64,000 nucleotides of DNA. Source: Candidatus Anstonellales archaeon. Lineage in GTDB: Archaea > Micrarchaeota > Micrarchaeia > Anstonellales > CG1-02-47-40. The position numbers and the translations under genes were made by a program. Location: NCBI GenBank assembly GCA_038869735.1, contig JAWCQO010000001.1, positions 62,001 to 126,000 of the forward strand, written 5' to 3'. The first letter of the stretch is position 1; the number at the start of each line of letters is the position of its first letter. The notes beneath the pieces are model-generated. The model was not told the DNA's origin, made no database searches, and saw only the letters and a list, made by a program, of their open reading frames with translations. Of this stretch, positions 57,425 to 64,000 are shown in pieces.

Positions 57425-59467
57425 ATGCAGCTTATTGTTTGCGAAAAGCCAAGAGTAGCACAGAAGATAGCCTCTGCGCTTGCTGAAGGAGAGATTAGAA
57501 TAGGAAAGTTTAGGAAGGTCAAATATTATATCTTAAAGCGAGAGGGGCAAGAGATTTGTGTTGCACCTGCAGTTGGGCACGTCTATTCTCTTGACCAAAA
57601 ATCAGGAGAAAAGAATAGCTATCCTGTTTTTGATGTAGATTGGAGAAAAGCTTATGAGGTTGAAAAAGAAGCTCATTACACAAAAGATTATATTGAACTT
57701 CTTGAGGAGCTGGGAAAAAAGGCAGATGAGATAATAATAGCTTGTGACTATGACATAGAAGGAAGTCTTATAGGGTATAATGTACTTCGCTTTGCCTGTG
57801 GACGAAGCGAAGGAGCGCGAATGAAGTTTTCGACTCTCACCTCTGAAGAGCTAATTGAAGCTTATGAAAAACGCACAGGGGTAGATGTTCTTAATGCCAA
57901 ATCTGGTGAGGCACGGCATATCTTGGATTGGATATGGGGGATAAATTTAAGCCGCGCCTTGATGGAGGCTATAAGAAAAAGAGGAAGCTTCAAGATCATG
58001 AGCATAGGACGTGTACAGGGTCCCGCTCTCTCAATCCTTGCAAAAAGGGAGAAAGAGATATTACAATTTAAGCCTACACCTTACTGGGAGGTATTATTTG
58101 AAGCAAAAGGAGTTACATTTACTCACGAAAAGGAAAGATTTGAAAAAAGAGAGGAAGCAAAAAAGGCGTATGAAACAACAAGTAAAGAAGGAAGAGTTAT
58201 AAAAATAGAAAAGAAAGAGTATTTACAACCTGCGCCGTCTCCTTTTGATTTAACAAGCTTGCAGATTGAGGCTCATGCCTGTCTCGGTATTGACCCAAAA
58301 CGAACACTTGATATAGCTCAGAGGCTGTATGAGGCGTCTCTTATCTCCTATCCGCGCACAAGTTCCCAAAAACTTCCCTTACAGCTCAGGTTGCCGCTTA
58401 TAATACAACGGCTATCTCAAAATCCCAAATATTCCGAACACGCTAGGGCGTTAATTGCAAATAAAAGATTTACGCCAAAGGAGGGAAAAAAGGAGGATGC
58501 GGCCCACCCAGCTATCCACCCTACCGGCATTATTAGCAAATTGGAGGGTACAGAAGAAAAACTCTATGACCTTATAGTAAGGCGTTTTCTTTCTACTTTT
58601 GCCGAACCTGCACGAAGGGAAAGCCAAAAAATAATAATTGAAGCCGGCAGTCAGAGGTATAGGACTTCTGGAAACAGAACTTTGTTTGAAGGATGGTTTG
58701 AGATTTACAAGCCTTACTTGAGAATGGAAGAAGTAAGCTTACCCTCTTTTGCAGAAGGCGAAATAGTTAAGGTAGAAGGACTTAGAATCGTGGAAAAAAG
58801 GACTAAGCCTCCAAAGAGATACACGCCTGCATCCATAATAGCAGAGCTTGAGAGGATGGGGCTTGGCACAAAGGGCACGAGAGCTGTGATTATAGACACT
58901 CTATTTAAAAGAGGGTATATCCACGGAAAACAGATAAGGGTAACCCCATTTGGAATGTCAGTTTATGAAACCCTCTCTGAGAATGTTCCTGAAATAATGG
59001 ATGAGGGGATGACAAGAAAACTTGAATATGAAATGGAGAGGATACAGAATGGGGAAATTCAAGAAGAGATAGTAATCGAAAATGGAAAAAGGCTGTTGGA
59101 AGAAGCAATAGTTCATCTAAACTCCCTTCAAAATGAAGTAGGCAAGGCTTTGTCAGAGGGGTTAGTTGAAAAGAAGGCTGCAGATTCTATTTTAGGAAAA
59201 TGTAGATGCGGGCATGATATTAAAGAAATAACATCAAAATCAAACAAAAGATTCGCAGGTTGCTCCAATTATCCAAACTGCAGTATAACTTACCCGCTTC
59301 CCCAAGAAGGTAAAATTGAACCACTTGGAAGTGTATGCGAAACTTGTGGGACTCCTCAAATAAAGGTTAGTAGAAAACGAAGGAAGGCATTTATTATGTG
59401 CCTAGACCCAAACTGTGCCACAAAGGAGGGATGGGGGGAGTGGAAGAGCAAGAAAAAAGAGGGATAA
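57425..59467 (+). CDS. topA: DNA topoisomerase I (type IA)
   Basis: Type IA enzyme that relaxes negative supercoils through a covalent 5'-phosphotyrosine. The Toprim domain opens IVCEKPRVAQKIASAL and has ACDYDIEGSLIGYN. The catalytic Tyr309 is in LISYPRTSSQKLP. The C-terminus has two zinc-ribbon repeats, LGKCRCGHDIKE with GCSNYPNCSITYPLP and SVCETCGTPQIKV with MCLDPNCATKEGW. There is no reverse-gyrase helicase domain, so it is not reverse gyrase; I see no sign here of obligate hyperthermophily. Length 680 is usual for archaeal TopA. Confidence 0.96.
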   Translation: MQLIVCEKPRVAQKIASALAEGEIRIGKFRKVKYYILKREGQEICVAPAVGHVYSLDQKSGEKNSYPVFDVDWRKAYEVEKEAHYTKDYIELLEELGKKADEIIIACDYDIEGSLIGYNVLRFACGRSEGARMKFSTLTSEELIEAYEKRTGVDVLNAKSGEARHILDWIWGINLSRALMEAIRKRGSFKIMSIGRVQGPALSILAKREKEILQFKPTPYWEVLFEAKGVTFTHEKERFEKREEAKKAYETTSKEGRVIKIEKKEYLQPAPSPFDLTSLQIEAHACLGIDPKRTLDIAQRLYEASLISYPRTSSQKLPLQLRLPLIIQRLSQNPKYSEHARALIANKRFTPKEGKKEDAAHPAIHPTGIISKLEGTEEKLYDLIVRRFLSTFAEPARRESQKIIIEAGSQRYRTSGNRTLFEGWFEIYKPYLRMEEVSLPSFAEGEIVKVEGLRIVEKRTKPPKRYTPASIIAELERMGLGTKGTRAVIIDTLFKRGYIHGKQIRVTPFGMSVYETLSENVPEIMDEGMTRKLEYEMERIQNGEIQEEIVIENGKRLLEEAIVHLNSLQNEVGKALSEGLVEKKAADSILGKCRCGHDIKEITSKSNKRFAGCSNYPNCSITYPLPQEGKIEPLGSVCETCGTPQIKVSRKRRKAFIMCLDPNCATKEGWGEWKSKKKEG

Positions 59468-59513
59468 AAGTTAAAAAAGAGAAGCTCCAAACTACTCCGT
59501 AAGGCGATGTAAC

Positions 59514-60170
59514 ATGAGGATAGGCACTCTTGTGATTTTCTTATTTTTGTTTGGAGTGTTTTATCCCCAGATAACTCCTGGTTCGTGTAGTGATGGAACG
59601 CCGTATGGGAAATGTTCTAATGTTACTGCAGGTAAGTTTTGTACTGGGTTAATAACTAATCCAACACTTCAGGATAACGCAATACGGTGCAAGTGTAGCT
59701 CTGTGCCAGGATACACTACGGACCCGTCTAACCCTGATAGATGCATAGCTCTTCAGGCCGGATGTGCAAACAACAATCCCCCATGTAAGGAATATGAGGA
59801 ATGTATAAACAACAAGTGTGAGAAAAAGAAAGGATGCCAATATGGCAATCCGCCGTGTCCTCCGACACAGGAATGTGTAGATAACCAGTGTGTAATTAAA
59901 AGCGGTTGTCTTTTCAACAACCCCCCATGTCCGTTAGGACAAGTTTGCAATGCAGTTACCAATACATGCATCTCGGCATTGGAAATAGAAACGGCCCAAC
60001 CTTCGCAATCACCTTCTGCTTCTCCGCCAACCAAAACTGAAGCACCTGAGACAGAGGAGGAGGGACCACCTGAGCTTATTACTTATGAACCAAGAAAAGT
60101 AGGATTGTGTTGTGCAAGTGCCCTTGCCATTTTGGCAGTTGGGTTTATGGTTATTGTAAAGAAGAGTTAG
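59514..60170 (+). CDS. Exported Cys-rich repeat protein with C-terminal anchor
   Basis: A 218-residue surface protein I cannot assign. A signal peptide covers residues 1-20. A first Cys-rich region (SCSDGTPYGKCSNVT to GRCIAL-like end) is followed by three tandem units of about 25 residues, each of the pattern GC-x(3-4)-NPPC-x(5)-EC-x(2)-NxC: AGCANNNPPCKEYEECINNK, KGCQYGNPPCPPTQECVDNQ and SGCLFNNPPCPLGQVC. They look like small disulphide knots. A Pro/Ser/Thr/Glu linker (about 155-190) leads to a membrane anchor ending IVKKS, preceded by two cysteines. ATG 59514 follows AAGGCGATG. It lies alone between topA and tRNA-His. Confidence 0.75.
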   Translation: MRIGTLVIFLFLFGVFYPQITPGSCSDGTPYGKCSNVTAGKFCTGLITNPTLQDNAIRCKCSSVPGYTTDPSNPDRCIALQAGCANNNPPCKEYEECINNKCEKKKGCQYGNPPCPPTQECVDNQCVIKSGCLFNNPPCPLGQVCNAVTNTCISALEIETAQPSQSPSASPPTKTEAPETEEEGPPELITYEPRKVGLCCASALAILAVGFMVIVKKS

Positions 60171-60253
60171 ATTTTTTGCTTTAAAGTTGTTTACTTTAAA
60201 ATTGATTTGTTTATCTTAATTATTTATAATAGCTAAGCTACAATTATTTTTGT

Positions 60254-60360
60254 GGCCACGGTGGTGTAGCTAGGCAGCACAGGGGACTGTGGATCCCCGG
60301 GCCCGAGTTCAAACTAACGCCAATTAACGGCGCTATAAAGAACAAATCTCGGCTGTGGCC
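60254..60360 (+). tRNA. tRNA-His (GTG) with a T-loop intron
   Basis: G-1 at 60254 pairs with the discriminator C at 60360, the identity pair of tRNA-His. Acceptor GCCACGG pairs with CTGTGGC (one G-T). Anticodon stem GGGGA/TCCCC holds loop CTGTGGA with anticodon GTG at 60289-60291. T-stem CCGAG/CTCGG is split by a 33-nt insertion at 60314-60346, between nucleotides 59 and 60, with an internal CGCC/GGCG hairpin. Splicing gives T-loop TTCAAAT. CCA is not encoded. TATTTATAAT lies about 30 bases upstream. Confidence 0.92.
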
Positions 60361-60401
60361 CATTTGTTTTATATAAGAAGATGAAATAGGAGCGTATCCG
60401 G

Positions 60402-61397
60402 TTGAAAAAAATAGTTCTTCAGATGCTACTCTCGCTGGTCATCCTTGCTTTAATTATGTATTTGGCGGATTTTGAAAAAGTTGCTCAGATTATTTATGAG
60501 GCCAATCTTTTCTATCTTGCAGTTGCTGTTGTATTCTACTTTTCCATAAATATTGTAATGGTATTTAGAATTGGGATGATTCTAGATTATCTGGGAGAAA
60601 AAACAGATTATCGGAGGATACTAACCTCTCATTTTGGAGGTATGCTTGCATCTGATTTTACTCCTGCTCGTGCGGGTTATCTGTTAACGGCTTTTTTGAT
60701 TTCAAGAAATCAGGGGGTTGACTTAAATAAATCGCTCGTTTCTATTCTTGGCCCGCAGATGTTTGACTTCATATTCAAATTTGTGGCTGGAGGAATTGGA
60801 ATCTGGTACCTATCTACGTTCATTCTTACTTTTTGGCAAGGAACTAAATTAAATCTCATTATGGGGCTGGTCGTTCTTGGGGGCATGATTTTGTGTATAT
60901 GGCTCTTGCTCTTTTCAAAGAAGTTTTTAGAGTTAATTTCATTTATAAGAAACCTTCCCGCAGGGAAGCATGCATACGAGACTCTTTTAAATATGCAGCA
61001 GAATTCGCATGCTATTTCTAGCCTAACACCGCAGATATTGGTCCTCTTGTTTGTTACGTGGGTTCTCAAAGCAATAGAATGGTGGTTTATCTCAATGGGA
61101 CTTGGGATAGAGCCAAATATAAATTTCCCGCCTATAATATTTTGGGGTTTTATTCAACCAATAGTTACTCTCTTGCAATTTATGCCATTTCCGACTATTG
61201 CCGGGGTAGGATTGGCTGAAGGTGGGGCATCTATTCTGCTTATGCAGTTTGGTGTGAGCTTTCCTCACTCTGTTGCATTTACCTTGATGACTCGTTTTGT
61301 GATGGTAATGGTGGATATTATAGGTATTGGTGAGGTCTTGAGGTTAATTTTCAGAAATGAGAAGAAAATGAGTCAAATTAAAGCGCCTAAAATCTGA
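60402..61397 (+). CDS. Flippase-like / LPG-synthase transmembrane domain protein
   Basis: Integral membrane protein of the UPF0104 family, related to the membrane half of bacterial lysylphosphatidylglycerol synthase and proposed lipid flippases. About eight membrane segments are seen. TSHFGGMLASDFTPARAGYL near residue 85 and MPFPTIAGVGLAEGGAS near residue 270 are family landmarks. The soluble transferase domain is absent. The start is a TTG at 60402. In archaea these proteins often accompany polyprenol-linked glycan or lipid genes; the glycosyltransferase at the window end may be relevant. It overlaps nmd3 by 11 bases at the 3' end. Confidence 0.88.
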   Translation: MKKIVLQMLLSLVILALIMYLADFEKVAQIIYEANLFYLAVAVVFYFSINIVMVFRIGMILDYLGEKTDYRRILTSHFGGMLASDFTPARAGYLLTAFLISRNQGVDLNKSLVSILGPQMFDFIFKFVAGGIGIWYLSTFILTFWQGTKLNLIMGLVVLGGMILCIWLLLFSKKFLELISFIRNLPAGKHAYETLLNMQQNSHAISSLTPQILVLLFVTWVLKAIEWWFISMGLGIEPNINFPPIIFWGFIQPIVTLLQFMPFPTIAGVGLAEGGASILLMQFGVSFPHSVAFTLMTRFVMVMVDIIGIGEVLRLIFRNEKKMSQIKAPKI

Positions 61398-62010
61398 TTC
61401 TAAAAGTTGAGCGGTATAGCCTTTTTCCGTCTTTTCTCTGCCCTGCTATTTTCTCTGTCCGTAAATAAGAAAGACCAGATGCCTGGATTACACTCTGCGT
61501 CACTCTCTTGCTTCCGACGCAAAGGTTTATACCTTCTTTTAGCTTTATTTCGCGAGAAACAAACGTGATTGGAGCAAGTTGCTTCTTAAAAATAGAGGCA
61601 TATTTCTGAACTTTAGCTGGATCGCCTCTAAGCTGGATTATAGCTTCGTGATAATGTCCAAGAGATTTTGAACATGTGGGGCAGGTAGTTCTCGTATACT
61701 CAACAGCAACATTGTAAGAGCGCATAATCTTCGCGTCGCTCATATGTATGGATACAATTAAACTTGATGTGTTCTTATCAAAATGAAATGATGAGGCTTG
61801 ACCCTTGCTATTTTTTATGATTATTTCAGCTATATTGTGTGTCGTAGGGGGAACCCAGCCTCGGCCTTTTATTTTATTGCAGACTTTACAAAGAGGGATT
61901 TTGACAGAATCTGGTGGCAAAAAAGAGATAGGATAGCAGCTTGTGCAAAAATTTCCTGCAAACTCTGCCTGGGAGGATGACCTACCACACTTTGGGCATA
62001 TTTTGTGCAT
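61387..62010 (-). CDS. nmd3: NMD3-like 50S ribosome assembly/export-related protein
   Basis: Archaeal homologue of eukaryal Nmd3, which accompanies the large ribosomal subunit; the archaeal role is probably in 50S assembly. An N-terminal zinc finger, ICPKCGRSS with NFCTSCYP, is followed by CKVCNKIKGRGWV. The NMD3 core includes RTTCPTCSKSLGHYHEAIIQ and FVSREIKLKEGINLCVGSKR. At 207 residues it lacks the C-terminal extension of the eukaryal protein, as usual in archaea. It is divergent from the DUF2070 gene. Confidence 0.92.
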   Translation of the reverse strand: MHKICPKCGRSSSQAEFAGNFCTSCYPISFLPPDSVKIPLCKVCNKIKGRGWVPPTTHNIAEIIIKNSKGQASSFHFDKNTSSLIVSIHMSDAKIMRSYNVAVEYTRTTCPTCSKSLGHYHEAIIQLRGDPAKVQKYASIFKKQLAPITFVSREIKLKEGINLCVGSKRVTQSVIQASGLSYLRTEKIAGQRKDGKRLYRSTFRIRF

Positions 62011-62067
62011 TTTAAAATTGATGATTAGTTAAATTATAAATATTTACATTGCTAAAAAGAAGGGGAG

Positions 62068-63852
62068 ATGATGGGTTCAGCTGAACGAGCGATTGGACTT
62101 ACAAAGTATTTTGTTAGCTTGCCGCGAGCAAGAACGATTGGAGCGTACCTTATTTTGGTTGGTGCTCTCTTCGGGCTTATAGTTAGCATTTCAACTCAAA
62201 AAATTGCAGAAATAGAAATTATAGGAAGTGTCGGGATGGGTGTGTTTCTCATCTCTCTCCCGGCTTTCCTCTCAGCTTTTACAGTTTATCTAGTGTGTAG
62301 GTGGATACCTCTAAAGCGAGTGCTAGTTCTTTCACTTTTTGGAGCAATGAGCTATGGGGTATTTTATGTAATAGGGATTTTGCTTTTAGAGAGTGGAGTT
62401 TCCTTTGGAGGGGAAGTGATTCTCGTAGGATTTGGGCTTATCTTTGTAATATGGTTTTTGATTGCAAAGCTTGTGTTTGGTCTTGGAAAGATTTCTTTTG
62501 TTTTTGCAACACTCCAGCTCTTTTATAACGCAATATTTCTTATGACTACCCACCTCATCTCCTTTGACGAAGGCTGGATGCCGATCATCTTAAAGATGTA
62601 TTTTTCATCATTACTGTTTTTGATTGCGCTATATTCTCTTTTTTTCGTATTGAATGCGCCTATGAAGAGAAACATTGGTGTAGATAGTACGCAAGCAATC
62701 TCTATGTTTGCAGCTCAATGGCTTGAAGGCGGAAAAGAGCTTGAAGAAACTTTTGAATCTATGGGGGAAGAAGTTGAGACATTATTGGGGACTATTGTGT
62801 TTAAGGGCTCAAAAAAAGAAACGGTTTTCCTGGTGCCGGGAGTGCATTTTGGACCTTTTGGAAATCTCGGCGGCAGTGAATTTTCAAAGTTGCTTGCAAA
62901 TAGACTGGAAGGTGAGAACAGAGACGTGTTTGTATTTCATTCTCTCGTTACAAATGACATGAATCCTGTCTCATCGCGTGAAATTGAGAAGATAATCGCC
63001 TGTTTTGAGGGACAATATAAAAAAATGGAATTTTCGCCTGCGGTTGGGAACATTTGTAGAGGACGTGGCGGAAATTCACATGCCCTCTGCCTCAAAATAA
63101 ACGACTTTGCATTTGTCGGATTTTCCAGAGCACCTCTTACGACTGAGGATGTAAATTTCGGGATTGGTAGAAGCTTGCAGATGCTTGCAAATAGATTTGT
63201 TAGGGAAGCTGTTTTAGTGGACCAACATAATTCTGAAACAGGAGACATAACTTCGGTTGAGCCGGGTTCTCACATCCAATTTGAAATGGAAGAGGCGCTT
63301 TTGGACGCTCTGGAAAAAAATAAAAGGATGGAGAGATTGGAACTTGGATGCGGTGCACAAAAACTTGAGTGCAAATCGGTAGGGGGAGGTGGGATAAAAA
63401 CTGCTCTCTTTGGATTTGGAAAAAAGTTTTTTGCGTTAATTTTGTTAGACTCTAATGGAGTCGTTCCCTCTTTTAGAGATGAGGTAATAAGAGAGGTAAA
63501 AGAATGGGGAAAGAAGAAAAAAATGGAAGTAGAAGCCGAGATTTTTACTACAGATACTCATGAGGTGAATATTGTTCAGGGAGTCTTGAATCCTGTAGGA
63601 AAGAGGCGTGAAGAGGGTGAGGAAGTTATTTCTGCTATTGTTAATTGCCTAGAAGAAGCTAAAAGGAACATGGAAGGAGTAAGCGCGGGCGTTTCTGTGG
63701 ACAGATTCACCACAACTGTATTGGGAGCGAAAGTCTCCACTGAAGTAGTTGCAACTATAAGTGCAGTAATTGCAATCGCAAGGATAGCTATACCTGTGAT
63801 ACTTATAGGCACCGTTATCTTGATTTTATGGAGCCTTACAAAAATTAAGTAA
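62068..63852 (+). CDS. DUF2070 family membrane protein
   Basis: A 594-residue archaeal protein with a membrane N-terminus (about six segments, residues 25-200) and a large cytoplasmic or external domain (about 210-560). The latter has VPGVHFGPFGNLGGSEFSK, ICRGRGGNSHALCLKINDF and LVDQHNSETGDITSVEPGS. His/Asp-rich motifs in these blocks suggest a metal- or phosphate-binding site, though the family has no established activity. One last membrane segment closes the C-terminus. ATG 62068 (or 62071) follows GGGGAGATG. The next gene begins just after its stop. Confidence 0.9.
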   Translation: MMGSAERAIGLTKYFVSLPRARTIGAYLILVGALFGLIVSISTQKIAEIEIIGSVGMGVFLISLPAFLSAFTVYLVCRWIPLKRVLVLSLFGAMSYGVFYVIGILLLESGVSFGGEVILVGFGLIFVIWFLIAKLVFGLGKISFVFATLQLFYNAIFLMTTHLISFDEGWMPIILKMYFSSLLFLIALYSLFFVLNAPMKRNIGVDSTQAISMFAAQWLEGGKELEETFESMGEEVETLLGTIVFKGSKKETVFLVPGVHFGPFGNLGGSEFSKLLANRLEGENRDVFVFHSLVTNDMNPVSSREIEKIIACFEGQYKKMEFSPAVGNICRGRGGNSHALCLKINDFAFVGFSRAPLTTEDVNFGIGRSLQMLANRFVREAVLVDQHNSETGDITSVEPGSHIQFEMEEALLDALEKNKRMERLELGCGAQKLECKSVGGGGIKTALFGFGKKFFALILLDSNGVVPSFRDEVIREVKEWGKKKKMEVEAEIFTTDTHEVNIVQGVLNPVGKRREEGEEVISAIVNCLEEAKRNMEGVSAGVSVDRFTTTVLGAKVSTEVVATISAVIAIARIAIPVILIGTVILILWSLTKIK

Positions 63853-63857
63853 AAGAA

Positions 63858-64000
63858 GTGAGAGGGGATTTTCTGAAGCTTGGATTTTTTACAGATACTT
63901 ATCTTCCAAATAGAGACGGCGTAGTTAGGGTTATATTAAACACGAAGGAAGTTATTGAAAGAAAAGGACATAGAGTATACACGTTTGCACCTTATGGAAA
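63858..64000 (+). CDS. Glycosyltransferase family 4, N-terminal fragment
   Basis: The window ends inside this gene. The visible residues LGFFTDTYLPNRDGVVRVI then KEVIERKGHRVYTFAPYG match the N-terminal domain of family-4 glycosyltransferases (GT-B fold). A GTG at 63858 is the best start I can see, six bases after the DUF2070 stop. It probably works on lipid or surface glycans. Only 47 codons are visible, so donor and acceptor are unknown. Confidence 0.7.
   Translation, partial: MRGDFLKLGFFTDTYLPNRDGVVRVILNTKEVIERKGHRVYTFAPYG

Noticed and set aside
12410-60360. T-loop inserts as sequencing errors or tRNA pseudogenes
   Set aside because: Five unrelated genes share the same break point, all stems stay perfectly paired, acceptor and discriminator bases are correct, and most have a TATA box at the right distance.
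1-64000. CRISPR array, prophage, insertion sequence or replication origin
   Set aside because: I found no regularly spaced repeats, no transposase, integrase or Cas-like protein, and no Orc1/Cdc6 gene or clustered origin repeats.

Overview
The window is chromosomal DNA of an archaeon. Archaeal information genes are spread along its whole length: PCNA, FEN-1, Hjc, archaeal DnaG, RNA polymerase subunit L, the exosome subunit Csl4, ribosomal protein L10e, NMD3, aMBF1, membrane-anchored LonB, an archaeal TrpRS and an archaeal-type SRP RNA. GMP synthase is split into two genes, and PurP and the DUF357, DUF373, DUF1405 and DUF2070 proteins also point to archaea. FtsZ, AT-rich DNA, tight gene packing, TATA-box promoters and compact or leaderless starts suggest a euryarchaeal or DPANN-type lineage. 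I cannot assign a phylum from this sequence. There is no integrase, transposase, CRISPR array or rRNA; the window looks like core chromosome with a few accessory loci.

Layout. 1-3.4 kb: end of carB, an exported PLD-type nuclease, and a geranylgeranyl-reductase/phytoene-synthase pair. 3.5-6.6 kb: peroxiredoxin, a winged-helix regulator, a small unknown protein and a long coiled-coil protein. 6.6-11.0 kb: leftward information genes (L10e, PCNA, RpoL, Csl4) with a signal peptidase and membrane proteins. 11-13 kb: DUF373, then tRNA-Tyr and tRNA-Asp. 13-19 kb: an exported coiled-coil protein, a serine module (aminotransferase, phosphoglycerate dehydrogenase-like enzyme, SerRS) and an NSS symporter. 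19-29 kb: thioredoxin reductase, site-2 protease, the aMBF1/FEN-1/DHH operon, a nucleotidyltransferase, AsnRS, LonB and tRNA-Leu. 29-36.8 kb: an MFS transporter, a purine cluster (split GMP synthase diverging from two PurP paralogues), a KaiC-like ATPase with an unknown partner, and TrpRS. 37-43.7 kb: a CoaD-YjjX fusion, an ECF transporter, Hjc, a CBS protein and DnaG. 43.8-49.2 kb: a copper-handling island with its own membrane-bound regulator. 49-54.4 kb: a TRAM protein, a large surface protein and a second P-type ATPase. 54.4-64 kb: tRNA-Ser, SRP RNA, FtsZ, TruD, topoisomerase I, a Cys-rich surface protein, tRNA-His, a flippase-like protein, NMD3, DUF2070 and the start of a glycosyltransferase.

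The most striking observation is in the RNA genes. All five tRNA genes (Tyr, Asp, Leu, Ser, His) carry an insertion at the same place in the T-loop, between nucleotides 59 and 60. Removing 31-53 nt restores a normal T-loop (TTCRA at 54-58 and T at 60) in each one. Tyr and Leu also carry a conventional 37/38 anticodon-loop intron. The second point of interest is the copper island. It joins a membrane-anchored cupredoxin, a four-helix protein with a CPFC motif, a CopZ-like chaperone, an unusual HMA protein with a Gly/Met-rich membrane domain, CopA and a small Cys-rich protein, opposite a membrane-tethered winged-helix regulator and a repeated putative operator.
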